NCBI RefSeq assembly: GCF_001029445.1
Contig: NZ_LDOT01000006.1
Span: 297,941 to 361,940 of the forward strand
Length of the DNA stretch: 64,000 nucleotides
Direction of reading: 5' to 3'
From: Photobacterium aquae
GTDB taxonomy: Bacteria > Pseudomonadota > Gammaproteobacteria > Enterobacterales > Vibrionaceae
The notes below the pieces were generated by a model, which did not search any database, was not told the origin of the DNA, and saw nothing but the letters and a program-made list of their open reading frames with translations. Each line of letters opens with the position of its first letter. Within the stretch, counting starts at the first letter, position 1. Below, in pieces: positions 50,885 through 60,436 of this stretch. The translations under genes and the position numbers were made by a program.

Positions 50885-50906
50885 GGAGGTTGAAGGCGTC
50901 AGCGTG

Positions 50907-51662
50907 TTAGCAAGCGGCGCTCTTATTAACTCCAGCAAGTTTGGCTAGTGCTTCATGGTCAAGGATTGTGATGTATTTACCTTTAACACTTAGCATTTCT
51001 GATTTTTGGAAACGGCCTAGTAGGCGACTGATTGTTTCAACAGTAAGTCCTAGGTAATTACCAATATCACCACGAGTCATGGTTAGACGGAATTCGCGAG
51101 GCGAAAAACCGCGCTGAGAAAAACGCAGTGATAGATTGTACAAGAATGCAGCCAAACGTTCTTCGGCATTTTTCTTGGACAGCAATAGGATCATCTCCTG
51201 ATCACCTTTGATTTCATTGCTCATCAAACGCATGATTTGTTGACGCAGTTTTGGCATTTTCCCTGACAGGTCATCCAAAATTTCAAATGGGATCTCACAA
51301 ACCATCGATGTCTCTAGCGATTGTGCAAAGCTAGGGTGCATCATTTCGTTAATCGCATCAAAGCCAACTAAGTCACCGGCAAGGTGGAAGGCAGTGATCT
51401 GCTCGTCGCCTTGCTCTGTGATGGTGTAACTTTTGATCGTGCCTGAACGAATAGCATAGAGCGATTTAAGCTCATCACCAGCCTTGAAAAGCTCTTGGCC
51501 TTTCTGGATTGGTTTCTTACGTTCAATAATTTGATCTAACTGATCTAATTCAGACTCATTCAGCGTAAATGGGATGCACAACTGACTGATACTACAATCC
51601 TGACAGTGGATTGCACATCCGCCTGATTGGATACGTTTGGTTGTAAGTTTGTCTGAAATCAT
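50907..51662 (-). CDS. fnr: Oxygen-sensing regulator FNR
   Basis: A 251-residue CRP/FNR activator. The N-terminal [4Fe-4S] ligands are Cys20, Cys23 and Cys29 ([10 protein letters not shown]), with the fourth in SMVCEIPFE. The cyclic-nucleotide-like fold is followed by the DNA-recognition helix [12 protein letters not shown]. It switches on anaerobic genes; the adjacent cbb3 oxidase locus and the formate dehydrogenase are typical targets in relatives. An FNR-like box lies 18 bases before its start, suggesting autoregulation. Confidence 0.95.
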   Translation of the reverse strand: MISDKLTTKRIQSGGCAIHCQDCSISQLCIPFTLNESELDQLDQIIERKKPIQKGQELFKAGDELKSLYAIRSGTIKSYTITEQGDEQITAFHLAGDLVGFDAINEMMHPSFAQSLETSMVCEIPFEILDDLSGKMPKLRQQIMRLMSNEIKGDQEMILLLSKKNAEERLAAFLYNLSLRFSQRGFSPREFRLTMTRGDIGNYLGLTVETISRLLGRFQKSEMLSVKGKYITILDHEALAKLAGVNKSAAC

Positions 51663-51679
51663 AAGCCTGTCTAACCAAT

Positions 51680-51693
51680 TTGATGTAGGTCAA
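51680..51693. promoter_or_regulatory. FNR box upstream of fnr
   Basis: TTGATGTAGGTCAA fits TTGAT-N4-ATCAA with one mismatch. It sits 18 bases before the fnr start codon, where binding would repress, as in E. coli fnr autoregulation. Confidence 0.65.
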
Positions 51694-51737
51694 TATTTTA
51701 ACATAATATGAATCATTATGACGAGTATTAAAAATGA

Positions 51738-52415
51738 CTACATTAGTTGTTTGATTGCTATATAACCAGTATGAACGCCATACGACAATAACAGCAAGGC
51801 GCTTGCACGCCTAAAGTAGAGGTTACGTAAAACTAGTTGCAGTTGCTGGGCCATCGTTCCTACGGCCAGCATCGCAGGGAGTGTGCCTAGGCCAAAAGCC
51901 AGCATGACAAGCCCCCCCGACAGGGCACTACCAGAAACAGCAGCCCAACTAAGGGTTGAATAGACAAGCCCACATGGTAACCATCCCCAAAGAATACCAA
52001 AAGGAAGGGCTGCTATTGGAGAGGATAGCGGTAACATTTTATTGGCTTTAGGGCCAATAAAACGCCATAAGAATTGACCGACTCGCTCTACTTTACTAAC
52101 TGCTAACCACCATTGCCCGATGTACAAACCTAATAAAATCATCATGATAGCAGCAATTAAACGCAGGTAGACTAACGCGCTACTGTAACCACTGAAATCA
52201 GCTAGCTGGGAAAATGTACCTCCGATAATCCCACCAGCAAGCATGTAAGATAGCAAACGGCCTATGTTATAGAAAGCGAGATAGGGCCAGCGTTGTTGTT
52301 GCTGTTTCTGTGGCATCCCCAAAGTAATGGCTGCAGCTATTCCGCCACACATCCCTAGGCAATGCCCAGCCCCCATCAGGCCGATGGCAAATGCTGCGTA
52401 GAAATCAATGTTCAT
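51738..52415 (-). CDS. TauE/SafE-like membrane protein of the cbb3 oxidase locus
   Basis: A 225-residue inner-membrane protein with about six helices, of the 'sulfite exporter TauE/SafE' (DsbD/UreH-related) group. The N-terminus IGLMGAGHCLGMCGGIAAAI has the GHCxGMCGG motif of the cbb3-linked subgroup. It overlaps ccoS by 11 bases and so belongs to the assembly operon. A role in copper or metal supply to the oxidase is often assumed from context but is not shown by sequence. Confidence 0.82.
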   Translation of the reverse strand: MNIDFYAAFAIGLMGAGHCLGMCGGIAAAITLGMPQKQQQQRWPYLAFYNIGRLLSYMLAGGIIGGTFSQLADFSGYSSALVYLRLIAAIMMILLGLYIGQWWLAVSKVERVGQFLWRFIGPKANKMLPLSSPIAALPFGILWGWLPCGLVYSTLSWAAVSGSALSGGLVMLAFGLGTLPAMLAVGTMAQQLQLVLRNLYFRRASALLLLSYGVHTGYIAIKQLM

Positions 52416-52605
52416 CTTTATGCTTTTCTTTGGATGATGTCGTTTTTGTAGGTTTTTTTATCGGATCGTTTTCATCAAATAGTATGTCATACCCTTGACG
52501 CTCAAGATCTTCGAACTGTTCGTTGCGTACCGCCCAGATAAAAATGCCAACGGCAACGCAGACTAAAATGATCGCAATTGGTATTAACAAGTAAAGACTA
52601 GCCAT
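52405..52605 (-). CDS. ccoS: cbb3-type cytochrome oxidase assembly protein CcoS
   Basis: A 66-residue protein with one N-terminal membrane helix (LYLLIPIAIILVCVAVGIFIWAV). The CcoS signature (NEQFEDLERQGYDILFDE) follows. CcoS is needed to insert haem and copper cofactors into the CcoN subunit. It overlaps ccoI by 8 bases and the next gene by 11. Confidence 0.93.
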   Translation of the reverse strand: MASLYLLIPIAIILVCVAVGIFIWAVRNEQFEDLERQGYDILFDENDPIKKPTKTTSSKEKHKDEH

Positions 52606-54988
52606 GTTCTTTTAATAACCTTAAAGAATTTGACACAACAATGATCGAGCTAGCAGACATTCCGACAACCGCGATATAAGGTGCCACAAAACCGGCAACA
52701 GCAAGAGGCAGTATGATTAAATTGTACCCTAAAGCCCATGCTAGGTTTTCACGGATGATTTTCCGAGTTTTCAGTGCCAGTTGGCGAGCCTTAAGCAGGC
52801 GAGAAAGCTGATCGCCAAGCAGAACCATATCTGCGGATGATTTAGCAACATCGGTACCGCCACCCATTGCCACAGACAAATGCGCACCGGCCAGAACCGG
52901 AGCATCATTGACGCCGTCTCCTACCATTAGTGCCACATCTCGATCATCAAGGCTGCGTAGATATTCGAGCTTTCCTTTAGGACTAGCCCCTGCGATGAGG
53001 TTGTCAACGTTGAGCTTCTCGGCAACGGTTTGTGCTGCCGTGGAATGATCACCCGTTAACATCGTTACTTTAATACCAGCTGCTTGAAATTGCTTTATAA
53101 GTTCAGCACTGTCTTCACGAATTGGATCATCGAGCTTAAATGCGGCGACCGGTGAGCCATTGCAACTCAGCCAAACCTGAAATTGTTCTGCTTCGGTAAG
53201 GTTAAGTGTGTCGAGTGTCTCGGTGTCTAGCGCGAAACTTACTTTGCCTATTTTCCATTGCTGTTCATTAAGAGCACCAACTAATCCGCTACCGATATCG
53301 TTTTCAACGTGGCTAAATAGGGGGCTTTCAGCCCTAAAAGTTGCAAATGCTTTGGCTATCGGGTGATTGGCAAAACGCTCAAGCTCCGCAGCCAATTGTG
53401 TGACGTATTCTTTTGAATGATGAGTAAATACCAGTGTTTCAACAATACGTATATTGCCTTCGGTAACAGTACCGGTTTTATCTATGACTAACTGGTTAAC
53501 ATTGCATAGTGTTTCAAGAACGTGTCCCCGGCGAAGCAATATTCCCAAACGGCCTAGACTTGATGTAGAGCATGTTAGTGCGGTGGGTGTTGCTAAGGAT
53601 AGGGCACAAGGGCAGGTTGCAACAAGAACGGCAAGGGTGATCCACAGTGCATCGTCAGGTTTTTGTTGATGCCAGTAAAGCCATGTACCGGCTGAAATAA
53701 TTAAGATGGCAGCCACAAAGTAGCGGGCAACAATATCAGCGACTTCAGCAACTTTGGGTTTGGATACTTGCGCTTCGTCTTGCAATCGGACGATATTGGA
53801 GATCAAAGAGTTTTGTCTGTCCTGAATTACTTTGAGTGTAATGTTGCCTTCTCCATTGATCGTGCCGGCATAAACGGTGTCACCAATATGTCGGACAACA
53901 GGCATGGGTTCCCCTGTTAGCATTGATTCATCAATTGCTGTTTGCCCCGCGGTGATTACCCCGTCAGCGGGTAGGCTTTCACCTGGTAAAATTGTGACGG
54001 TGTCACCTATTTTTAATGTTTTGGCCGCAATTTGCGATCCATCTTCTAATGTTGCCATTGCCGGTACTAATTTGAGTAAGTTGGCGCTGGCTGCGGCAGC
54101 ATGTCGTCGAGCCCGCATTTCGAGAAATCGGCCCAGCAACAAAAAAAAGGTGAACATGGCGATGGACTCGAAGAATACTTCACCTTTTTCCATAACAGTA
54201 GCGTATAGGCTGGCAACATAAGCAAAGAGCAGTGCTATCGAAACCGGAACATCCATGCCGAGTGTTTTAGCTCTGAGATTACGCCAAGCGTTAAGATAAA
54301 ATGGCAGTGCTGAATAAAGAAGTACGGGGGTTGCGAAAATCAGACTAACCCAACGTAAGTAACTTTTGAACTCGGCATCGAGATCCCCAAATATCTCGAA
54401 ATATAGTGCTACGGCTAACATCATCACCTGCATAGTGGCAATACCCGCAATACCTAACCGGTAGAGGTATGTTTTCATTGTTTGGTGATACATTTGTTCG
54501 TGCGCATCGGCTTCAAAGGGCGCGGCTTTATAGCCAAGTCGATGGATAACACTAAGTAGATGACTCAGCTTTGCTTGCTTGGGATCCCAGCTTAATAGTG
54601 CACGGTGAGTAGTCGTATTTACGCGAATTGAACGCACACCGTCTTCGCGCATCAGTTGTTTTTCAATCAACCATGCACACGCTGCACATGATACGCCGTC
54701 TAATGATAACGTGGCTTCTTTATCATTCCCGGTATTGCGGACAAAATCCTGTTGAATTTCATCATGATCATAGAGTAATAACGACTGTAATTGTTGAGGT
54801 ACAAGATCGGCTTTTTCAGCAGGGGCAGTGCGGTATTGATAATAAGAGGTTAGGCCGCTTTCAACAATCGTCGTGGCAACAGCCTCGCAACCAGGGCAAC
54901 ACATTTCGCGCATTTCCCCTAGTATTTCTACTTGATGGCAGCATCCCTGTGGAACAGGATCGCCGCAGTGATAACAGTCTTTAGTCAT
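52598..54988 (-). CDS. ccoI: Copper-translocating P-type ATPase CcoI (FixI)
   Basis: A 796-residue P1B ATPase that delivers copper for cbb3 oxidase assembly. It starts with a Cys-rich stretch (CYHCGDPVPQGC, CCPGC) and a heavy-metal-associated CAAC site (GVSCAACAWLIEK). The transmembrane CPC motif is in ATCPCALSLATPTAL, the phosphorylation site in DKTGTVTEG and the hinge in MVGDGVNDAPVL. The ATG at 54988 overlaps the ccoH stop (ATGA), indicating coupling; a longer frame upstream is not supported. Confidence 0.93.
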   Translation of the reverse strand: MTKDCYHCGDPVPQGCCHQVEILGEMREMCCPGCEAVATTIVESGLTSYYQYRTAPAEKADLVPQQLQSLLLYDHDEIQQDFVRNTGNDKEATLSLDGVSCAACAWLIEKQLMREDGVRSIRVNTTTHRALLSWDPKQAKLSHLLSVIHRLGYKAAPFEADAHEQMYHQTMKTYLYRLGIAGIATMQVMMLAVALYFEIFGDLDAEFKSYLRWVSLIFATPVLLYSALPFYLNAWRNLRAKTLGMDVPVSIALLFAYVASLYATVMEKGEVFFESIAMFTFFLLLGRFLEMRARRHAAAASANLLKLVPAMATLEDGSQIAAKTLKIGDTVTILPGESLPADGVITAGQTAIDESMLTGEPMPVVRHIGDTVYAGTINGEGNITLKVIQDRQNSLISNIVRLQDEAQVSKPKVAEVADIVARYFVAAILIISAGTWLYWHQQKPDDALWITLAVLVATCPCALSLATPTALTCSTSSLGRLGILLRRGHVLETLCNVNQLVIDKTGTVTEGNIRIVETLVFTHHSKEYVTQLAAELERFANHPIAKAFATFRAESPLFSHVENDIGSGLVGALNEQQWKIGKVSFALDTETLDTLNLTEAEQFQVWLSCNGSPVAAFKLDDPIREDSAELIKQFQAAGIKVTMLTGDHSTAAQTVAEKLNVDNLIAGASPKGKLEYLRSLDDRDVALMVGDGVNDAPVLAGAHLSVAMGGGTDVAKSSADMVLLGDQLSRLLKARQLALKTRKIIRENLAWALGYNLIILPLAVAGFVAPYIAVVGMSASSIIVVSNSLRLLKEHG

Positions 54989-55476
54989 TCCTTGTTCTGC
55001 CCGTACAGCGAAATCGGGTCGGATGTAGGAAGGTTTACCTGACCTTGCAACATCCAGTCTCCTGCAAATGGTTCTACTTCTACAAACCAAGGGCCTTCAA
55101 GGGGCAATTGAGATTCGAAGCGATAAGTTCCTGATAAATCAGCACTGACCATTTGTGTAAAGTCTTTATCAGCCAGAGTACGGTGTGTGAAGGTTACCCG
55201 CAAGTTTGGATTGTTATCTAGCTCGCCTTTATTGAAATAGACGGTGATTTCCTTGGATTGAACGGCGACTTTAGCTTTGAGGTTTAGTGCGTCAGCCACC
55301 CGTAGACGAGACAAATCAAGATTGATGGCTTTGCCTTTTTTGTAGTAGTCCTCAGCCACAAGGTCGACCTTGTTTTGTGAAAAAATATAGACGGCAGTTA
55401 GGCTATAACAAATTGAAATGGCAGGGATGGCAAAGACGAACCAAGGCCAAAACTGCTTATACCATGGCTTTCCCAT
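54985..55476 (-). CDS. ccoH: FixH/CcoH family protein
   Basis: A 163-residue protein with an N-terminal membrane anchor (WFVFAIPAISICYSLTAVYIF) and a periplasmic FixH domain (GPWFVEVEPFAGDWMLQGQVNLP). It is required for stable assembly of cbb3 oxidase in other bacteria. It lies between ccoP and ccoI, after a hairpin that may separate structural from assembly gene expression. Confidence 0.9.
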   Translation of the reverse strand: MGKPWYKQFWPWFVFAIPAISICYSLTAVYIFSQNKVDLVAEDYYKKGKAINLDLSRLRVADALNLKAKVAVQSKEITVYFNKGELDNNPNLRVTFTHRTLADKDFTQMVSADLSGTYRFESQLPLEGPWFVEVEPFAGDWMLQGQVNLPTSDPISLYGQNKE

Positions 55477-55508
55477 AAGAAATTACCTATAACACTTTGA
55501 AGGAAGGA

Positions 55509-55531
55509 GCCCCTGAAGATAACAGGGGCTG
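55509..55531 (-). promoter_or_regulatory. Hairpin between ccoP and ccoH
   Basis: AGCCCCTG and CAGGGGCT form a perfect 8-base stem with a 7-base loop on the minus strand, followed by pyrimidine-rich CCTTCCTTC rather than a T run. It may be a partial terminator or processing signal. Confidence 0.5.
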
Positions 55532-55540
55532 GTTGCGTAT

Positions 55541-56524
55541 TTATTGCTTATCTTGCTCGTTGCTTAAACCCCAAACATAGGCTGAGATCAGTTGGATTTT
55601 TTCTTCACCTAGGATGTCTTTCCATGCTGGCATCACACCGTGGCGACCATGAGCAATGGTTGCTTCAACCGCACGACGGGATCCGCCGTACAACCAAGTA
55701 TTATCAGTGAGATCCGGGGCGCCAAATGCTGGGTTACCCTTGCCATCTGTACCATGACATGCTGCACAAACAACAAATTTCTGTTTTCCTGCTGCTGCCT
55801 CTTTGGCATTCACACTTCTACCTGACATGCTTAGTACATAGGTAGTCACCTCAGAAACACCGTCTTTGCCTAATGAGTCTATCCATCCAGGCATAACGCC
55901 TTGCCTGCCATCCATGATGGTTGTTTTAATGGCTTCGGCTTCACCGCCATATAGCCATGCACCATCAGAAAGGTTAGGGTAGCCAAGTTGGCCTCGCGCA
56001 TCTGAACCATGGCACTGGGCACAGTTTTGTAAAAACAGACGCTGGCCAACTTTGATGGCTTCGCTGTCACCGGCAATATCAGTTATTGGTCGTAGTGACG
56101 AGCCCGATGCATCAAATGCCAATGTATTGAAGGTCTCTCCGTAGCGAGCGTCGGCATCTCCGAGTTCCTTGGCATATTGATTAAGGCGCTTTTCATTTTG
56201 TGCTTTATCGATGGCTTCTTGGGAAGCGGCAAGGGACCGAACTGTTTGATCTGAACTTTGCCATCCTAAGAATCCTTTATAACTGCCTAATCCTGGGTAG
56301 AGGAATAGGTAGAGCAGGCCAAAGATCAATGTTCCCCAAAACATGTAGGACCACCATTTCGGCAGCGGGTTATTGATTTCACGAATACCGTCATATTCGT
56401 GCCCCATATCTTCCCCGTCTTCGACACCCATTTTGTCTTTGCTGCACCAAATCAATAGTGCGGCAATACCAGCTAGGGTGCCTAGGGTGATAATTGTTAT
56501 CCATAGACTCCAAAACGTCGTCAT
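55541..56524 (-). CDS. ccoP: cbb3-type cytochrome c oxidase subunit III (CcoP)
   Basis: A 327-residue dihaem cytochrome c subunit passing electrons to CcoN. It has membrane helices near residues 5-26 and 58-77, and two haem-binding motifs, CAQCHGSD near residue 169 and CAACHGTD near residue 254. The periplasmic cytochrome domains occupy the rest. It follows ccoQ by 5 bases. Confidence 0.94.
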   Translation of the reverse strand: MTTFWSLWITIITLGTLAGIAALLIWCSKDKMGVEDGEDMGHEYDGIREINNPLPKWWSYMFWGTLIFGLLYLFLYPGLGSYKGFLGWQSSDQTVRSLAASQEAIDKAQNEKRLNQYAKELGDADARYGETFNTLAFDASGSSLRPITDIAGDSEAIKVGQRLFLQNCAQCHGSDARGQLGYPNLSDGAWLYGGEAEAIKTTIMDGRQGVMPGWIDSLGKDGVSEVTTYVLSMSGRSVNAKEAAAGKQKFVVCAACHGTDGKGNPAFGAPDLTDNTWLYGGSRRAVEATIAHGRHGVMPAWKDILGEEKIQLISAYVWGLSNEQDKQ

Positions 56525-56529
56525 GCTTC

Positions 56530-56703
56530 CTAGCTCCTGTCATTCTCGCGAGTCGCCACATCGTTATCTTCGTCGGCAAAAACTAAGTTTGCCGCTTCTT
56601 CAAAGCGTGACTTCTGGCGTTTACTGTAGGCCCATATAACAATACCGATAAAGCTACCGAACAGGATCAGTGTCCAAATGCTATGAATGGTTCCAATATC
56701 CAC
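56530..56703 (-). CDS. ccoQ: cbb3-type oxidase small subunit CcoQ
   Basis: A 57-residue protein starting at GTG, preceded by AGGAGG at close spacing, between ccoO and ccoP. It has one membrane helix (IWTLILFGSFIGIVIWAYS) followed by a basic patch and the EEAANLVFADE segment typical of CcoQ/FixQ. It stabilises the oxidase in other species. Confidence 0.9.
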   Translation of the reverse strand: MDIGTIHSIWTLILFGSFIGIVIWAYSKRQKSRFEEAANLVFADEDNDVATRENDRS

Positions 56704-56712
56704 GGTGCCTCC

Positions 56713-57333
56713 TTACTTCATGGCATGGCCGAGTGACTGAAGATAGGCAATAATTGCATCCATCTCAGTCTTGCCTTTAACCTCAGCCCCGGCATTTTCG
56801 ACTTGTTCTTCGGTATAAGGCACTCCGAACGTATCACGGAAGACGGCGAGTTTTTTAGACGTTAACTTGCCATCAAGCACGTTTTCTTCCAACCAAGGGA
56901 AAGCCGGCATGTTGGATTCAGGTACAACTGCGCGTGGGTCACGCAAGTGAACACGATGCCAATCATCAGAGTAACGTCCGCCGACACGAGCTAGATCCGG
57001 ACCTGTACGTTTGGAACCCCAAAGAAATGGGTGTTCCCAAACACTTTCACCAGCAACAGAGTAGTGACCGTAGCGCTCTGTTTCTGACCGGAACGGACGG
57101 ATCATCTGACTGTGGCAGACATTGCATCCTTCACGAATATAAATATCACGTCCTTCCATTTCCAAAGCAGTATAGGGACGAAGGTTTTCAACAGGCTCTG
57201 TTGTTTGGTCTTGATAAAGTAGGGGGGTAATTTCAACCAGCGCTCCGAAACTGATTGCAATAACAATCAGAATGGCGAGCAGGCCAACATTTTTTTCTAC
57301 GATATCATGACGGTTATTTGAATTATTAGCCAT
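56713..57333 (-). CDS. ccoO: cbb3-type cytochrome c oxidase subunit II (CcoO)
   Basis: A 206-residue membrane-anchored monohaem cytochrome c. The anchor is near residues 17-37 and the haem site is [17 protein letters not shown]. Further conserved segments are [21 protein letters not shown] and [20 protein letters not shown]. The start at 57333 has AAGGAG 7 bases upstream and lies 12 bases after the ccoN stop. Confidence 0.94.
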   Translation of the reverse strand: MANNSNNRHDIVEKNVGLLAILIVIAISFGALVEITPLLYQDQTTEPVENLRPYTALEMEGRDIYIREGCNVCHSQMIRPFRSETERYGHYSVAGESVWEHPFLWGSKRTGPDLARVGGRYSDDWHRVHLRDPRAVVPESNMPAFPWLEENVLDGKLTSKKLAVFRDTFGVPYTEEQVENAGAEVKGKTEMDAIIAYLQSLGHAMK

Positions 57334-57344
57334 TCTCAAACTCC

Positions 57345-58772
57345 TTATGCTGGCTGCTCAGTCGCTTTTAGGCTTTCTTTGGGAGCAACAATCGTACGGT
57401 AAGCGTTATATGCCATTAAGAACATACCAGCTAGGAAGATTGCACCGCCAACAAAGCGAACGAAGTAGAACGGATAAGAAGCCTGTAACGACTCAACAAA
57501 ACTGTAGGTCAACGTACCATCAGTATTTACAGCTCGCCACATCAGACCTTGCATCACTCCCGATATCCACATAGATACGATATAAAGAACAGTACCGATC
57601 GTTGCCAACCAGAAATGTACGTTAATCAACTGGATAGAGTACATACGTTCTTGATTGAAGAGTTTAGGGATCAAATGGTACACGGCACCGATCGAGACCA
57701 TAGCTACCCAACCAAGAGCACCTGAATGTACGTGGCCAATAGTCCAGTCTGTATAGTGGGAAAGGGCATTGACCGTTTTGATCGACATCATCGGGCCTTC
57801 GAAGGTCGACATGCCGTAAAACGACAATGAAACAACCAAGAAGCGAAGAATTGGGTCATAGCGTAGTTTATGCCATGCTCCTGAGAGGGTCATGATACCG
57901 TTGATCATACCTCCCCAAGAGGGTGCAAATAACACCAGTGACATCACCATTCCTAAAGACTGGGTCCAATCAGGCAGAGCGGTATAGTGGAGATGGTGCG
58001 GACCGGCCCAGATATAAAGTGAAACTAGCGCCCAAAAGTGAACGATAGACAAACGGTAAGAATAAACAGGACGGCCTGCTTGCTTAGGTACGAAGTAATA
58101 CATCATTCCCAAGAAACCGGCTGTAAGTAGGAACCCTACCGCGTTATGGCCATACCACCACTGGATCATGGCATCAACCGCACCTGAATATATTGAGTAC
58201 GATTTTGTCATGGAGACAGGAATAGCCATGCTGTTCACTATGTGAAGAACGGCAACGGTTAGAATGAAGGCACCGAAAAACCAGTTCGCTACATAAATAT
58301 GTGACGTATTACGTTTTATCATGGTACCGAAAAAGACAACGGCGTAGGCTACCCAAACAACAGCAATGGCAATATCAATCGGCCACTCCAGTTCAGCGTA
58401 TTCTTTACCTGACGTCCAACCTAATGGCAATGAAATTGCCGCGGCTAGAATGATAGCCTGCCAGCCCCAGAAGGTGAACGAGGCTAACTTGCCACCAAAT
58501 AACCGAGTTTGACACGTTCGCTGAACAACGTAATAAGATGTTGCAAATAGCGCACTAGTTCCGAATGCGAAAATGACTGCATTAGTATGCAGGGGACGCA
58601 AACGGCTATACGTCAACCACGGTACATCGAAGTTAAGTGCCGGCCACACCAGTTGAGCGGCAATCAATACACCAACGCCCATTCCAACAATTCCCCAAAG
58701 TATGGTGGCTAAGGTGAACTGGCGAACGACCGTATAGTTGTAGTTATGTTCAAGCTGCTTTACTTGGCTCAT
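57345..58772 (-). CDS. ccoN: cbb3-type cytochrome c oxidase subunit I (CcoN)
   Basis: A 475-residue haem-copper oxidase catalytic subunit with 12 helices. Haem and copper histidines are visible in [36 protein letters not shown] and [10 protein letters not shown]. It reduces oxygen to water at low oxygen tension and pumps protons. The start at 58772 gives the standard N-terminus; a longer frame is not supported. It is first in the cco operon, divergent from an unknown gene. Confidence 0.94.
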   Translation of the reverse strand: MSQVKQLEHNYNYTVVRQFTLATILWGIVGMGVGVLIAAQLVWPALNFDVPWLTYSRLRPLHTNAVIFAFGTSALFATSYYVVQRTCQTRLFGGKLASFTFWGWQAIILAAAISLPLGWTSGKEYAELEWPIDIAIAVVWVAYAVVFFGTMIKRNTSHIYVANWFFGAFILTVAVLHIVNSMAIPVSMTKSYSIYSGAVDAMIQWWYGHNAVGFLLTAGFLGMMYYFVPKQAGRPVYSYRLSIVHFWALVSLYIWAGPHHLHYTALPDWTQSLGMVMSLVLFAPSWGGMINGIMTLSGAWHKLRYDPILRFLVVSLSFYGMSTFEGPMMSIKTVNALSHYTDWTIGHVHSGALGWVAMVSIGAVYHLIPKLFNQERMYSIQLINVHFWLATIGTVLYIVSMWISGVMQGLMWRAVNTDGTLTYSFVESLQASYPFYFVRFVGGAIFLAGMFLMAYNAYRTIVAPKESLKATEQPA

Positions 58773-58885
58773 GTTGCATGCTTCCAATTTTTTGTTAACT
58801 ACACTTTCTTTCCTTGTGCGAACAACAAGTTGTCGCAATGCCACCCAAAGCTTCACCAATTACTGCAGTGGTTATTGACCAGTTC

Positions 58886-58900
58886 AGCAATTAAATTGCT
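58886..58900. promoter_or_regulatory. Palindrome upstream of ccoN
   Basis: AGCAATT-A-AATTGCT has perfect 7-base arms and lies 114 bases before the ccoN start. It does not fit the FNR consensus. Possible operator for the divergent promoters. Confidence 0.4.
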
Positions 58901-59044
58901 ATTTTGTTGTAAAAGTGGCATTTTCAGTGACATATACTACTTGTTTTAAAATATGAATGACAGGGTCAAAGCCACACATTGTTTACGCTTAAGCAACATT
59001 TATGTGAAAACTTTGACCTCTGTAACATGGGGTGCACAGTAAAA

Positions 59045-59485
59045 ATGGCAGCAGAAAAGCTAACTCGAGGCAGATTAATTCAGATTATTTTCCTAATGGC
59101 GGTGTTAATGACGGCATTTGTTTGGAGAACAGTAACCTATGAAAACTCGGAGTCCGTCGCAATTACGGCAATAAACTGTGAAATTGGACCGAAGGGTTGT
59201 ACAACACAAGATAGCACACACATCAATGTGACACTGTCACCAACGCCTGCGCAGGCAGATACACCTTTGGTATTACATGTTGGTAACACAGATGTGAAGC
59301 CTAGTGCGGTTATTGAAGGGAAATCTATGTATATGGGACAGATCCCTGTCGTGTTTGAGCGTATTGAGTCAGGCTGGAAAGGGACTTTCAGTGTGCCGGC
59401 TTGTACCCATGATGTAATGAAATGGGTGGTTAAAATCACGCAGGGTGAAAAAGTGATTAATGCAAATTTTGAAGTAAATAAGTGA
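59045..59485 (+). CDS. Membrane-anchored protein of unknown function beside ccoN
   Basis: A 146-residue protein with one N-terminal membrane helix (IIFLMAVLMTAFVWRTV) and a periplasmic domain containing three Cys (INCEIGPKGC, VPACTHD). The domain (PLVLHVGNTD, EGKSMYMGQIPV, WKGTFSVPA) faintly resembles the YtkA/FixH-like beta fold, so a role in metal handling or oxidase assembly is conceivable. The start could also be at 58979 or 59027; no option has a strong ribosome site. It is divergent from the cco operon, an arrangement also recalled from vibrios. Confidence 0.65.
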   Translation: MAAEKLTRGRLIQIIFLMAVLMTAFVWRTVTYENSESVAITAINCEIGPKGCTTQDSTHINVTLSPTPAQADTPLVLHVGNTDVKPSAVIEGKSMYMGQIPVVFERIESGWKGTFSVPACTHDVMKWVVKITQGEKVINANFEVNK

Positions 59486-59561
59486 TTTAAAATATAACCT
59501 TATACATACTTATTGTGAGATATAGGGGTTTGTACTAAAACCCCTATCTTGATCCTAGTTT

Positions 59562-60281
59562 TTATTGGTAAATCATTTTTTTTGTCATTCCTCCATCGAC
59601 AACAAAGTTTTGCCCGGTGATAAATCCCGCATGCTCTGACAGTAAGTAGGCGACGAGCGAAGCAATATCTTCAACCTTACCAACCCGCCCAACTAAATGT
59701 TGCTGATGATCGTAATCTGCTAAAGGTTCACCAATTACATCTATCCAACCGGGTGAAATACAATTCACAGTTATTTCAGGGCCGAGGCTAACAGCCAAGG
59801 AATGGGTTAAGGCTACAATTCCTCCTTTTGAAGCACTGTATGCTTCAGTATTTTGCTCTGATTGAAGCGCTCTCGTTGAGGCAATATTGATCACTCGACC
59901 ATGATTTTGTTTAAGCAAAGGTAGGCATAGCTTTGTTACAAGCATTGGAGCTGTGAGATTAACAGCTATAACTCGATTCCAATGTTGAATATCAATCTCT
60001 TCCAGCGGGGGATTATAGGGATCTGCAATCGCCGCATTGTTGATAACAGCATCTAGTCGGCCGTGTTGGTTCTTGATCTCAACAACCAATGCTTCGAGTT
60101 GTTGTTCCGATGTAACATCAACAGGTTTAAAACGTATAAGTGGGTTATCAGAAACCAACTGGTGACCTGCATCTTCATCAATGTCGACAGCAATGACGGT
60201 CATATCTTGTGATAGGTATTCGGCAATACCTCGTCCAATACCTTTCGCACCACCAGTGATAAGTACAACGCGTTTGTTCAT
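59562..60281 (-). CDS. SDR family oxidoreductase
   Basis: A 239-residue classical short-chain dehydrogenase. It has the NAD(P)-binding TGGAKGIGRGIAEYL at the start, NNAA in DAVINNAAIAD, catalytic Ser in INIASTRAL and YSASK (Tyr/Lys) in EAYSASKGGIV. The acidic AVDIDED after strand 2 suggests NAD(H) preference. The start at 60281 has AAGGA 4 bases upstream. Substrate unknown. It stands alone between the ccoN-side gene and the FIST gene. Confidence 0.88.
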   Translation of the reverse strand: MNKRVVLITGGAKGIGRGIAEYLSQDMTVIAVDIDEDAGHQLVSDNPLIRFKPVDVTSEQQLEALVVEIKNQHGRLDAVINNAAIADPYNPPLEEIDIQHWNRVIAVNLTAPMLVTKLCLPLLKQNHGRVINIASTRALQSEQNTEAYSASKGGIVALTHSLAVSLGPEITVNCISPGWIDVIGEPLADYDHQQHLVGRVGKVEDIASLVAYLLSEHAGFITGQNFVVDGGMTKKMIYQ

Positions 60282-60436
60282 AACGTCCTTATTCTCCAAT
60301 CAATAGTTAGCCCAGCTACAGTATAACGGTTAACCTCGTCAAAACTTTACCGTTAAAAATTCAAATAATGATGGATATAACTGAAAGTAAAAAGAAAAAT
60401 GTCTATGATTGAGTATAGGTTTGATCAATCACAATA

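Noticed and set aside
58780..58980. FNR box upstream of ccoN
   Set aside because: The closest match (TTGACCAGTTCAGC) lacks the second half-site; no sequence fits TTGAT-N4-ATCAA well.
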